DNA from: Hedera helix
Taxonomy: Eukaryota > Streptophyta > Magnoliopsida > Apiales > Araliaceae
Length of the DNA stretch: 64,000 bases
Reading direction: 5' to 3'
NCBI GenBank assembly: GCA_947179155.2
Contig: OX359264.1
Location: forward strand, 50,479,702 to 50,543,701
This document shows, in pieces, positions 10,668 through 23,024 of this stretch. Numbering within the stretch: position 1 is the stretch's first letter; every line of letters starts with the position of its first letter. Below the pieces are notes generated by a model. The model was not told the origin of the DNA. It made no database searches and saw nothing but the letters and a program-made list of their open reading frames with translations. The translations under genes and the position numbers were made by a program.

Positions 10668-13600
10668 TGTAATGTCCTAGATTTTTCATGTCATTATTAA
10701 TTTAATTTCTAACGAGTTAGTTTTACGAGATTATTTAAATCTTTTTATGTGATTAATTACTAGAATTAATTAAAGGGGGTCACTAATATTAGTGAACACA
10801 CCCTAAAGTTTTAATATCAAAATAATTGATAAGTTTCCTATTAATTAAATATTTAATTAAAGTGAATATAAGGAGTTAATTAAATATAATAAATTAATTC
10901 ATATGATTATTAATTTATGTAAATAATGTGAAATATTAATAATAATATTTATTAGTCCATTTAGTAATTTAATACTAATGGGTTAGAGTATTTAATTATT
11001 TATTCAATCTAATTATTTATTTAATCATGGATTGAATAATTAATGTGTAAATTATTGAATTAGCCCAACATGGATCAATTAGTAGCCCAAGTGAAGAATA
11101 ATAAAATTTGACAAACTAGTAGCCAAAAAAATTTAATAGGAGCCCAATTGGTATTTTAAATAAAACCCAAAGCTCAAGTACACTTGGAAAATAATTATGT
11201 AACTTATTAATTATCAAAAAGTGAGCTTATGACAATCATTGTGGGACAAAAATTGAACCCATCATCTGTGTAAGATGAGAGAGAGAGTGTGAGTTGATAT
11301 TTTTTTTTTATTTCTCATTTATTTAACTAGGTTGCTTGTTTTGAATTATTTTTTTTTCAAGTACTTGGACCATCCCTCTTTTCACCTAATGTGTTAGCTT
11401 GTGTAAGTATCCTTGATATCTTCATGATGGTATTTTAATAGATATAGATTTTATATCTATTCCCATTGTAAGTATACTTGCAACTTGGTAGTTTTTGTAG
11501 TCATTTCTCATCTTTTATTTTCAAGCTAAAGAGAGAGCTAGAGAGCATTTGAGAGTGTAAGAAAATATTTGAGAGCAAAATACCAAGAGAAGGAGGAGGA
11601 GTTCTAAGCTAGTTCATGTCATCTTCTTTCACCACCTATTTTGGAAGAAAAAGGAAAATAGTCATTAAATCAAGGTAATGATTATTCTAAATCTAGTTTT
11701 CGTTTGTAAATTAAAGAAACCAACATATGAGTATAAACATGTTAATATAGTTAATAATGTGTGGTAGTAATATTTATGCCATGCTAGAGTTTAATATGCT
11801 TGGTTTGTATTTTGGTATAAGTTGTATGCTAAAAACATGTGTTTAGTAGTGTGTAAACAAGTCTTGGAATTTATGACCAAAAATATTTTTATAAAACTTA
11901 GGTTTGATGTTCTAATATTATAGAACATTAAATCATGAGAAAAATAAAGTTTGAATCACTCAAAATGGAGTTATACACAAAAAGTTATGATTTGTGGTAG
12001 TTTATGTGATGTAAATTTTTTTATAAAAAAATGATATTAAATCATGAAAAATTAAATTTTCATGTTATAAATTGATATTAAGTGATTGGTAAATTTTTTG
12101 GATTTTTATTGAGGATTTAAATCTTACTTGATGGTATAATTTTTATTAAAGTGTGTATTGTCGATCACTGTTCACATTCTGTTGGAAGGGAAAAAATTAG
12201 AACTTGCCGTGCAATGCGCGCAGGCATGTTAGCTGTGGACGCGGAGCCAAACGACGTCGTTTGGCTCAGAAATTTTTTTCCTCCGCGCGTTATGCGCGGA
12301 AGCCATTTGCCGGCTATTCAAAATGGCACCGTTTTGGGTCTTTTCTTTTGTTACGTGCGCAATGCGCAGTATTAAAATTTTGGCGAAATTACTAGACTGC
12401 CCCTCTGTTCGTTTTTCTGCATAATTACTATTTTGCCCTCAGATCAGTTTTCGGTTTAATTACAGAATTGCCAGTCTGCATATTTTTAATTAATTTAAAT
12501 GTTTAAAAATTAATTTAAAATTATAACAAAAATAATAATAATACAAAAATGATATTTGAGATGATATTTTTCATTAAGTTTAATATTTAAATATTTTAAA
12601 TATTAATCTAGTTAGCTAAATTTATGGTTAAGTTAAATAAATAAAGATTTCATTAATTATTTATTATTTAAAATGGTAATAATAAATAAAGGTGATAAGT
12701 TAGCAATTATTATTTAATTCCTATTAAATAATAATTAAAGAGAGATAAAAATTTATAAATTAAGTTTTTTAATATTATTAAATAATAAATAAGGATAATT
12801 AAGTAATTTATTATTATTTAATTCACATTAAATAATGATTAAGTTATTAGATTAATAATTTATTATTTAATTTAAATAATAAATAAGGATAAATAAATTG
12901 ATTTTTATTTAATCTTAAATAATAATTAAAATTTATTAAATATTTAATTATTATTTAATTGACATTAGATAATAATTAAAGAGGATTAAAATTAGTAAAC
13001 TATTATTTAATTTTCTTAAATTAAATAATAAGTGAGGTTAATTACTTAGTTAATTATTAGTTGATTAATATTAAATTAAAGAAGGTTAAAATTAAATCAA
13101 TAATTATTTAGTATTTAATTATTATTAAATTATAAGTAAGTACAATTAGTTATTATTTATTTTAAATAATAACTAAAGTTAATTAATTAATTTCTATTTA
13201 ATCAAGATTAAATAGTAATTAAATAGAGATTAAGTTAATAAAATAATTAGAATTTAATTATGCTTTAATTAAACAATTATAATAAGTTGTTTAAGGGTTT
13301 AATAAGTGTCCAACACTTAAGAAAATATTTTCTAAATTATTAACCTAATTTGATTGAGGGTCTATAAGGTTAATAATATTATTTTGACTGATGTAAATTA
13401 TGTGTTAGTACTTATGTGGCAGATCAGTTCCTTTGTGAACGTATAGTTGTGCAAATACGCCGTACTAATTATTAGACCAACTTTATTAATGTTAGGTCTT
13501 TCAAAGCCTATTAGTTAAAGCTAGACATTAATTGTAGCTGAGCAGACATGCAAGTTCCTTATCTCTAAACTCATTTCATTGAGCAAATTATTTAGTTAAG

Positions 13601-14497
13601 CTTGAACTGTAATTCCAAGCATGCTTTGAGTTCTTTAATTACTTTACAATTATTCTACATCGATATTGTTGTTATTCGCACTTGTTGCACTTGATATTGT
13701 ACAATCCTTGACTTGTACTTAATTATTGTTCTACTGTTTAAAGAACTGTTCAAAGTAGGTCTAAGTTATTGTTCGGTTAGACATTTATGTTAAAGATTTT
13801 AAAAGCTATCCAAATTATTGAAGATGCGGATTCTTAGACTATTATGAACACCCATTTATTATAGGGGAGTACCCTGTATCTAATATCAGGTACAAAATAC
13901 GAAAATTAAATGTTATGCATACACATATTGTACTGAGGCTGATCCCCTCGGGTACATATTTCTAGTAGTAACCATTGAGTCAACCTACTATTGACTCCAG
14001 TGGATATTTATAGTTCATAGTCTATTTGACTATCTTAATTTTAAAAGCAAATCATTATTCCTGCTTATGTTATTCATATTATTGAATTGTTCAGCTATTC
14101 CCTTTCATTCATGATATATTATTTCTTGTTGTTATTTAAACTTGTTGCGCAAACTAGTTGCTCACCCTTGTTATATCATGAAACCTTATTGCAGTGCAAG
14201 CCGAGACTTTTGGGAAGAACAAAGGTAAGGGAAAGATGAAGTGATAGACTTCAGGATGCAGTCTTTTAGTTAACTAAATTACTTGTTATGTAATATAAAC
14301 CCTAAGTACTTCATTAAGGGTATTTGTGTACTTTGGTGTAAGGTTATCGTATCTTGGGACTAGTAACACCTTTTGAATGAACAACATATGTTTATTATTC
14401 TGCACTTAGTTATTGTATGTTGTTTAGAGGTGGATGTTTGTATTGGATCGTGATGACCGGATCTGGGTATTTGAGACCCGAATTTGGGGGCGTCACA
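10668..14497 (+). repeat. 3' LTR of the Tekay-like element (full length)
   Basis: 3830 bp from TGTAATGTCC to GGGGGCGTCACA. It keeps the 1.28 kb block (12682-13965) missing from the 5' LTR; that block is made of ATTATTTAATT-type AT repeats and then a unique tail with GGGGAGTACCCTGTATC. The 24 bp palindrome is at 12244-12267. Small reading frames such as 12151-12375 are the LTR island and have a counterpart in the 5' LTR. Confidence 0.9.
12244..12267. promoter_or_regulatory. 24 bp perfect palindrome in the 3' LTR
   Basis: Identical to 3673-3696, although neighbouring bases differ between the two LTRs (for example the next inverted repeat, CAAAACG...CGTTTTG at about 3748-3768 of the 5' LTR, is damaged here). 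Confidence 0.5.
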
Positions 14498-14985
14498 TTA
14501 ATTCATATTATTGAATCAATAGTTGTCATTACACAGTAACGTGCTATTTCTTTTATTTATTTTTTGTATTAGTGTTAACACTATTATGATATTGATTTAG
14601 CTGTTGTATTCCATTATTAGTTAGTATTTCTGCTAGTATTGTGAGTCCCTAACTCAGAAAGGTAACTACACTGTATTTATAACAATTAGTTAGTTAATGT
14701 GATATATTATATAAAGTTAATTGTTTTATATATAAAGTTAATTTTTTTATAAAATGAATGATATAGATTAAATGAAATATGAAATGAATGATATAGATTA
14801 AAAATAATTTAATAATTATAAAATTTGAAATGAACAGTGTAGATTAAAGATGATATTTAAATAAATGGTTTAGATTAAAGAAATCTTAAATGATGAAATA
14901 TGTGGTATGAATTAAACATTATTTTGAAATATATGGTTTGGATTAATTTAGGAAATCGTGGTTTATGATAAAAAAAAAAATTGGC

Positions 14986-14994
14986 TATAAATAG
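14986..14994 (+). promoter_or_regulatory. TATA box of the outer LTR
   Basis: TATAAATAG in the context GGCTATAAATAGAGGC, in the middle of the LTR where the U3/R promoter is expected. The same CTATAAATAG occurs in the LTRs at 36537-36546 (minus) and 62588-62597 (plus). Confidence 0.6.
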
Positions 14995-15802
14995 AGGCAT
15001 TAACTTAATAATTTTTCATAAACTTTCTTACTTATTCTTTTTTTCATTCTCTAAATACTACTTTGTGTAAGTTCTCTTTGAGTGTGCTTAAGCTATCGTG
15101 AGTATTTGTGAAGATCAGTAAGAGTATAAGTATTGTTCAAGTAAGTTTTTTATAAAAGTTATATAAGCACCCACACACATCTCACGGTGTTTATAATTTT
15201 TTTTTGTTGAAAACTCTTCCTTTAGAAGATTTATTTTGAAAAACTTCATTTGGAAGATTTTTTTTGAAATATTATTTTCTTTCAAAAAGTATATTGAAGT
15301 TATTCAACTTTATTCTATCAAATCATTTTTGACGATTTCATACGAATTAGTATAAACCATGAAATTTATATATGATAGTTACTAATTAAATTATAAATAT
15401 ATAGGTTAATCAATTTCATTTAAATCAATATCCAATCACGTGTTAAGGTAAGGGATAACATTTTATTTCATACTCTTAAACTTAATCTGGTAAGTATTAT
15501 TCGGTAAAACTTTCTGAAATGATTATATGCTCATTAATAGTTTGCGCTTCATTTAATATCATTTCACGTGCACCTTCCTATTTACTTGGACCTTTCTATT
15601 GAACTTTAAACTATGGATCTTGAATATTATTTTTGAATTTGACTCTACGTCATGTTGACAACTTGGACATTATTTGACTTTGGACAAAGTAAACTTTGTA
15701 AACCTCAAATATTTATTATTTATTATATTATTCTCTTTCTTTTGTTCATCATTATATCATTGTTATTTATTCTAATAATCAAGAATCAAGTTGTTGTGAA
15801 TA

Positions 15803-16075
15803 TGTTTGGCCTGGGTGCAAAGATAATATAATTGATGAATATTTATGGCCTGTGGCACATATGATATAATTGATGAATATCTTTGGCTTGGGTGCAAAGA
15901 TAATATAATGAATATCTGTGGCCTGGGCATATATGATATGATTGGTGAATATCTTTGTCCTGGGTGTAAAGATAATATAATTGACGAATATCTGTGGCTT
16001 GGGATATAGATGATATGATTGATGAATGTTTTTGGCATGGGAAAAAATGATATAATTGTTGAATGTCTTTTAAGA
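15803..16075 (+). repeat. Tandem repeat, about 38 bp unit, 7 copies
   Basis: The unit is roughly TATCTTTGGCCTGGGTG followed by CAAAGATAATATAATTGATGAA. GGCC/GGCT marks recur near 15808, 15847, 15884, 15920, 15957, 15996 and 16034. It lies within the outer solo LTR and alternates between two versions (GGTGCAAAG and GGCATATATG). The minus-strand reading frame here is an artefact of the repeat. Confidence 0.8.
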
Positions 16076-16603
16076 TACGTGGTAAAAGTTCTCTTTGACA
16101 TGGAGCAAATAAGAACTGTTGTTGGTATAATCATGATCAGTGGTGTTTCAGATGATAAAAGTTAATGATATTTTTTCTGAAAAAGAGAAGTTAGCGGACA
16201 TCATAGTCTACATTATTCTTCTAATAGATTGCTCATTCCGCTGCTATTATTGATCTAAAACTTGTTGTTTATTATATTCTATCAAAAACTCAACTGTTGA
16301 AGGCTAATGATAATTTACTCATCGTTATCTTAGTCATGATATTTCTTTACTGGACTATTTGAGCTCACCACTTCTTTTGTTTCATTATTTTTCAGAAAAT
16401 GAGAGTGTAGGTGGGACTAATTGGGGAATGAAGTGAAGATTCGAGTAATTGCTATGTTGTAAAATAGTATGACAATAATAGTAAAAACTTAGTTGTGTAT
16501 TATTGAGTTTTGTATTATTGTGTTATGCACTATTTGTAATATTTGTTGTGTAATTTTAGAAACTCAAATTGGACTGTGTAGGCTTAGATTTGGAGGCGTC
16601 ACA

Positions 16604-17090
16604 AATTGAGTCTTATAAAACTATCAATTTTTTTCTATAAAAATATTAATTTTCAAATAAAAATAAAAAGAAGTGTAATTTGAAAGTTAAAACCATGCGT
16701 TAGGTCGATTCAATATTAATAATATTGTACCTACCATAAACCCTTAAAATTTTATATTGTGAAATGGATATATTTCATTCGTTTCAAAATATAAGTACTA
16801 TTATTTAAAAAAAATTAATTTAGATTTTAAAAAAAATATAAATTCTTTTAAGTTTAGTCAATACAATAATGAATAGTATAAATTATTTAGAAATTATTAC
16901 TTATTATATTATTTATTATTCCATAATTTTAAATGAATCATCTTTTTAAAATCTTAAAATATCTCACGTTAATTTTTAAAAATCAATAAAAATATTATAA
17001 TTTAAAATGAATATAATAAAATTATTTAGCATAATGAATAAAGGAATAAAGACAAGTTTGTTAGTGCATTTATGTTTAAAAAAAATATAA
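16604..17090 (-). repeat. Unit 1 of the CBF duplication, continued after the LTR insertion
   Basis: AATTGAGTCTTATAAAACTATC resumes the sequence broken at 1553. It matches 46985-47475 in unit 2 and 56530-57035 in unit 3 up to GCATTTATG. AT-rich, with no gene. Beyond about 17090 it diverges from the other units, which carry a copia-like LTR at this point. Confidence 0.7.
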
Positions 17091-17823
17091 TAATATTATT
17101 TGGCATTTCTTTCTTGAATTATATCATATTCTAAGTATTTTTTAGGTAATAAAAAAATTGAAATAAAAAGAAGATCAAACCAATTTTTTAATCTATATAG
17201 CATAATTATAATTGTTTAGAAAAAAAAAATTGGCCCGCAAACCACTCCGTTTTGACCCAACTTAAGCCACATGCCTCATATTTTTTTAAAAAAAGTTGGA
17301 TCATTTTGATCCAGACCAACTTTGGTTCAATTTGGCTATGAAGTGATCTTTTTGGGCCAACTCAACCCGTTTGTTAGATCTAACATAATGTACATGACAA
17401 AATTACAAAAACTTGGTTAGATGACATTATAAAAACTATAAATATTATGGAGCAAATTGTAATAATGGATAAATAGTCGCTTCCCTCTCTAAAATAAGAA
17501 TCCCATTTTGTTGGTTACAAATATTAAATAATATAATATTTTTAAGCTTATCATAACAATTTTTTGCTTATGTTGTCACTTCTAAATTAACATTCATTAA
17601 ATGAATTGGTAAACATAAACGGAATTATATTTTTAAAATCTATAATTTTGCAAATTGAACTCTTATCGCGAGGGTCTAACAGAGTATGCCAACATGTCGG
17701 TTTTACTTTTAAAATTTGTATATTGAAAAGAAAAGGTTTGACAGTCTAATTACCGCTTGCAAATGTACCACGTTGCATTCTGACACAAAGTTCCTGTAAC
17801 AAATACAGATGTCTCCACAATTA

Positions 17824-17890
<67 letters not shown>

Positions 17891-18863
17891 CAATTTTAAT
17901 CAATTATAAGCTTCAATCAATTTTGATTTTCTCCAAATTTTAATGCTATCTATTTAATTTTAAAAATAAATTTTATGAATAATAATATATTTATATAATT
18001 TATAATATTATTACATTAATTAAATTAAAATAATTTAATGTTATTTTAATTTTAAAATATCTCAATTTAATTTTTTGAAAAATAGAATTAACCTTTGGAA
18101 TGAAATGGATGGGTATATCAAAAGTTCTCTTAAAAGTTTAAAGAGAACAAATATGCTCCTGTCACCGTCAGTTCAGCGGACCTTTGTATTATTCTCCATA
18201 CTATTGCTTGTAAGCATGGAAGAACAGAAATAAAGAAGTGATCAAATATAATATAATCATAATTAAAAGTAAAAATACAAAAATTTAAAAAGCTGCGGTG
18301 AGGGGGGACCATTGTCCTTCCAAAAAAATTCAGAACCTATTTAACCTTCCAAATTTTCAATACGATACTCACAATATTAGAAAATATGATACCTCTAATA
18401 TATAAAATAGTCAAAATAAGTAACATAATTTATAAAATAATTAAAATAACTCAAATATTAGAAAAGTCCAGTTATGTATTACAAGAGTTTTTACTTAAAT
18501 TATAATTACAACGTATATCAATATATAAGATAAGTAGAATTATAAAATTAATCCACCATATCGATACGTCGTTAAAATATTATCGAGCATAACTATTCAG
18601 TATATATAGGATTGAGTAAGATTATAAAATTGACCCATCATATCACATTCGTTGTTAAAAATATCACGTAATTGACAATTAAAAAGTCAAAATATAAAAT
18701 CATAAGATATATACTTATCCTTATTAGAATAATCAAAATAGCTATGCACTTTACAACAAGTAATTCCATTTTCTGGCAATGTCGATCCTTATTTGGAAAA
18801 GTTTGGCCCCACAACTCAATTAAAGATAAATTTTGAAGCATACAACTGAAAAGAAAAAAAAAG
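17091..18863. other. Intergenic sequence without recognised gene
   Basis: AT-rich sequence with no supported reading frame. It includes a (TA)n microsatellite at about 17826-17887 and a stretch at 17230-17390 with repeated GGCCCG/CAACCCG words typical of degenerate transposon ends. I see no counterpart in the other two units. Confidence 0.5.
17826..17887. repeat. (TA)n microsatellite, about 60 bp
   Basis: An uninterrupted TA dinucleotide run. Confidence 0.95.
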
Positions 18864-19321
18864 TGTTAACGCTTGAGTTTGTCTACACGTTCAACTACTG
18901 ACTTAGACATAAACTTGCATAAAAAGAACTATAAGAAAATACTTAATGGCTTGGGCCGCCAGGGGATGCCTCCAGTATGAGAATAAGAACATGTTTCAAG
19001 ATATATTAACAAAGATGTAAAAAATATTTAGTAAGCTAAAATATTGTGTCTTTTAATTTGTACCTTTGTTGTCCACCTTATATTAATAGTTGTTACACAT
19101 TCTCCATAAGATAACAATTCTTAGTAGGAGTTATGTAGTAGAGATCCTATTGGTAAGTATTGAATAAGGTAAGTAGTTAGTGTTTTAGGAGGCAATGCGG
19201 TGAGTCCAAGCTTATTAGGCTTACGAGTCCTCGTGTGAGTTTACTAGGCCTAATGAGCTATGGAGATAAGGCCCAATTAATATAGACAGTCCATTTGCGC
19301 TAGTAAATATATAACCTAACA
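18864..19321 (-). mobile_element. Copia-like LTR (3' LTR remnant), minus strand
   Basis: Read on the minus strand it starts TGTTAGGTTATATATTTACT and ends GCGTTAACA (458 bp), the TGTTG-type start common in Copia LTRs. Three related copies lie at 22569-23024, 49369-49674 (truncated) and 52661-53094. A purine-rich GAAGGAATGGAAGA just upstream on the minus strand may be a decayed PPT; the unit 3 copy keeps GAAGGGGTGGGAAA. That would make 19322-19800 the 3' end of the element's internal region. No target duplication found. Confidence 0.6.
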
Positions 19322-19379
19322 TCGTCTTCCATTCCTTCAGCATATAAAGTGAGGTGGATGAGTAAAGTAAAGAAAAAGA

Positions 19380-19575
19380 CTTCAGGAGCCCGAAAGACTA
19401 CCATGACAGATGATAGGAGATTTCGAGAGTCCGAAAGACTACTGCAACCTAAGACAGGAGGCCTCAGGAGTCCGAAGACTATCGCAACTAAAGACAGGAG
19501 GGTTAGGGAGTTAGAAGATTATCGCGATCGAAGACGGGAGGCTTCGGGAGTCCGAAGAATACCGCGACCGATGAT
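19380..19575. repeat. Tandem repeat, about 40 bp unit, 5 copies
   Basis: The unit is roughly GGGAGTCCGAAGACTACCGC then AACCGAAGACAGGAGGCTTC, recurring near 19387, 19426, 19468, 19509 and 19547. Unit 3 has the same array at about 49735-49925. It lies next to the copia-like LTR and is probably the 3' untranslated part of that element. Confidence 0.8.
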
Positions 19576-22568
19576 AGAGCTCAGATAAAGAAAAATTCAA
19601 TTTATAATTAAATGGGTCACCCTTCGTTTAGAAGTGGTGCAATTATTCCTTTTAAAATGAGTGATTTGCTTAGGTGTGGACTGATGTGTATTTATTTAAT
19701 CCATATGAATTTCTAAGAAATGGGTTCATTGGATGAGCACGAAATTGTCATTATTTTTTTGTGATTTAATCTTATACAAGGTATCAAAAAAAATCTTGAT
19801 TTGAATACAAGTAATAAAGTTTATACTCTATTTATTTAGATCAAAACTCGATGATACACGTATTGTATATGTAAATTATGTAAAATAAAATAAATTTTTT
19901 TATAAAATTTAAGGACTAAGTAAGAGATATAAAAGAATTAAATTAAAAAGAACAAAATAATTATATAACTAAAGTTATAAATTAATTAATTAATTAATTA
20001 ATTAATTAATAAGATGACACAAATGCACCAAACATGTCATCGGCTGCCCCGGAATCGCTTTATTCGAGAGACGACTGAAGTCTCCTTGTGGCGGTAGATC
20101 GAGTCTTGATCTCTTGTCAACTGTGCATTACTTTATTTACTAATTGGTGGTGTTAACGTTTATTATCTCAATTTCATCTATTTCCAAGTACTGCTATAAG
20201 CTATGGTTGCTGTTTGGCGCGTGTATAGTATTTGCATCGAGAAGGCTTTCCATATTTTACTCCATTCGTTTCAAATTATTTCTTTCCTTCTTAAAAATTT
20301 AACTTAGTTTAATTTATTTATTTAAATTAAATAGTTTTGTAATCAAAATTTATATATATTTATATTTTTATAAATTTAGGTGAAAAAATATATCAAATTT
20401 AGTACTATCTCTAATTTTCATGAATTTAAATATATAAATAAATATGCTTCATTTTTTATTTTAAAAATTAGTCAATTTCATAAAATAAAATAAAATAAAA
20501 ATAATCAAATTAAGCTAGTTTTTCAAGGACCAATGTAGTATAGGATTAATATTGACTTTTCAAAAATTAATTTCAAATATTTTTAAACTCAAAATTAACA
20601 TGAATTCATGTAATTTCTGTTAATACAATTTAAATACCATAAACTATCTAAAAAAATACTACTAGTTTATAAGATTTATTATTTTAAAATTTTGAATGAA
20701 TTATGTCAATTTTAAATTTTAAAATATTAAAAACTAAATTTAAAAAAATTATTATTAATCTTAAAATTCAGAACGGGGAGCGTAATATATACTTTTCACT
20801 GTTTAATTAATGGTTATTTCTATTTATCTAATCCTCCGATGCATAGAACACGCACAAACACGATTTTCGCATGTTTTTGTTCGACTGAAAAGAATTAAAG
20901 TAGACTCATGTAAATCTATAACGCTTGAATTGACACATGAATAATGTCCACATGAATGTCTTTTTTGTGGATAGCTTATTGCACTACATTTTAGCTGTAT
21001 TAGATGATACTAGTTTATTAGAAATAAATAAAAGATGTTTAATAAGAAAAAGGTTTAGTATGATTCATTGCACCACATTAGATATATGACCAGCATATAA
21101 GTACTATTACAATCGACATTATATCGATACAATAATGGTGCTTTGAATTTTGATATTCTCGTACATACGGCGGTTTTTTGAATGAGCTGTCAACCTCCAC
21201 AACCTAATCTCGAACGGTCTTATATATGATGAAAGCGCCTTTTATCGAGGAGAAAGGTGAGTACTGCAAGGGAATTTCGACCGGCCAGTCATGACTTTTG
21301 AGTTTAATTTTGTGAGTGATTTGAATGACCATAAAAAAACTCATGCTCTTTGTTTATCCGGATGGCCGAAGGGCTCTTGTGACAACAGATTGAGTCTTGA
21401 TTTAGACCCGGTTCAAGATGAGGTGGTTAAAGTAAATATATATTTTGCTGGCTGACTACATTGCTTACATACATTTATTTGTCGTCAACTGTGAAGTACT
21501 TTATTTACTTGGTGTCAATGAAGATCAATTAACATCTCAATGAGACTTTCCACGCTTTAAAACACCATTTATAAAACTAAAGGTAGACTAGTGTAAGAAG
21601 GAAAAGTCTAAAGGCAAATGCATGGTAGTTGAAGTAGTCATTCTAGTTAGTTGTTTTCATCCGATGATCAATATTACTTGGGGAATGATTGATCAGTTGT
21701 ATGGCTGTTGGTTGGGATGATATCCCTAGTTTTAATTTCAGTACCCAGATACTTAATTTGTTAAATATTTGAACCTGTAACAGAATTGAGTATGAATGAA
21801 ACTATCAATTTCCAATCTCTTCTTTTCTTTTCTCCCTACTCTCTTTTCTGCAAGACTCTAAACTCTAACTTCATTCATTCTATGTAATACATATGGTTCA
21901 AGAAACATCAACTAAACGGTGAAGTAAGTACGTATAATATTACTGAACTAGACAAGAAGTAATAATTATCTTAAAGAATCATCTAAAAATGACATTATAT
22001 ATATACCTATTGTTGTCCTTTGAGGGACCCATCAATTCTGATTTCATCGAGATCCTTAGCTAGTAAAATGAGATGTGCAGAATTTGCTACCTTTGAATCT
22101 GGTGCGTCCCTCAAAGGGTCTTTGGAGAGATGTTTCTCCAGAAAAAACTATTATGGCTTCGACATCGTCTTTGTCCCTAAACACCACTTCTATGTTGTGA
22201 ATGGGATCTTGTTCTTCTTTTTCGGTGTCTGTCTGAATCAGTTAACTGAGTGATAGTGATTCTGCGAGCGCGGTGAGAGCCGTAGCGACTTGATCGGGAA
22301 GGTGTTCTATGTTTGTTTAATAGGCTATTTTTGGCTTTTATCAGATCTGTAAACTGCTTTTCAAGCTATTCTCACTGAAGTTAAAGAGATTTCCACTTAT
22401 CTTGAACTTCATAGAGTTGACGATGCTTATCAGTATTAGCTGGTTAATGTCAATGTGAGCGTGTTTCTCCATGTAAATTATTGTGGTAGCCTTGGGACTG
22501 AAATGTGGCTGCCATGGAAGTTTTGTTGTTGTTGCAAAGAGTGGTTCAGATTCTCTTTATAGCGCCAA
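19576..22568. other. Non-coding part of unit 2, downstream of the CBF gene
   Basis: AT-rich sequence shared with 49930-52660. Contains a (TTAA)n run at 19980-20010. At 22000-22560 there is a segment whose minus strand could encode DLIKAKNSLLNKHRTP, which aligns with a longer reading frame at 52107-52445. The unit 2 version is frameshifted beside CCTTCCCGATC, so it may be a remnant of a captured or old gene that I do not recognise. Confidence 0.45.
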
Positions 22569-23024
22569 TGTTAATACTCAAATTTGTTTACACGTTCAAC
22601 TGTCTGCACAGAAAGAACTACAAAAAAGTACTTGATAGCTTAGGCCGCCGGAGCTAGGATACCTCCGATGTGAGAGTAAGTACATATTTTAAGATATATT
22701 AACAATGGAGAGAAAAATATTTAGTAGACTAGATTATTGTGTATTGTACCTCTATTGTTCCCTAAGTATTTATAGTAGTTACACGTTTTCAATAGGATAA
22801 CAATTAACTCCTAATATGAATTGTGTAGTAAAGATCCTATTAGAGAGGTAATTAATACAAATTAGTATTAAATATGGTAATTAGTTAGTGCTTTAAGTGA
22901 TAAAGTGGTGAGCCCAAGTTTATTGAACTTAAGAGTCTTCATGTGAGCGTATTATGCCTAATGAACCATAGGGATAGACCCAATATAAACAATTCATTTG
23001 TCCTAGTAAATACGCAACCCAACA
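22569..23024 (-). mobile_element. Copia-like solo LTR, minus strand
   Basis: 456 bp; on the minus strand it starts TGTTGGGTTGCGTATTTACT and ends GAGTATTAACA. It is related to 18864-19321 and shares its position with 52661-53094, so it was inserted before units 2 and 3 separated. No flanking PBS or PPT and no clear target duplication remain. Confidence 0.65.

Larger units (their letters stand above)
2051..14497 (+). mobile_element. Tekay/Del-like Ty3/gypsy retrotransposon (chromovirus), full structure, inactive
   Basis: This is a 12.4 kb element with two LTRs, a PBS, an extra ORF, gag-pol ending in a chromodomain-like segment, and a PPT. It sits inside an older solo LTR; the flanks are GTAAT (2046-2050) and TTAAT (14498-14502), a 5 bp target duplication with one mismatch. 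Pol order is protease, reverse transcriptase, RNase H, integrase, then the C-terminal VLWRNHAIEEATWE motif typical of Tekay/Del chromoviruses. The LTRs differ by scattered substitutions, small indels and one large deletion. The coding part carries eleven stop codons, so it cannot make its own proteins. The lineage assignment is from motif recognition, not a phylogeny. Confidence 0.9.
1554..16603 (+). mobile_element. Solo LTR of a Ty3/gypsy-type element, split by a nested retrotransposon
   Basis: It begins TGTAAGACCC and ends GGAGGCGTCACA, the TG...CA termini typical of plant gypsy LTRs. It is flanked by GATTG (1549-1553) and AATTG (16604-16608), a 5 bp target duplication with one mismatch. 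Units 2 and 3 show the uninterrupted site (GAAGAGATTGAGT at about 56530). The LTR proper is 1554-2050 plus 14498-16603, about 2.6 kb; the rest is the nested element 2051-14497. No gag-pol or second LTR belongs to it, so it is best read as a solo LTR left by LTR-LTR recombination. Short reading frames inside it are repeat artefacts. Confidence 0.8.

Noticed and set aside
15803..16075. Repeats with regular spacing, considered as a CRISPR-like array
   Set aside because: Repeats are degenerate and adjacent with no unique spacers, in a plant LTR; it is a minisatellite.
15772..16134. 120-codon minus-strand reading frame
   Set aside because: It is the translation of a 38 bp tandem repeat inside an LTR.
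17709..17903. Reading frames across TA repeats (also at 25559, 36058 and 55447)
   Set aside because: Ile/Tyr runs from (TA)n microsatellites.
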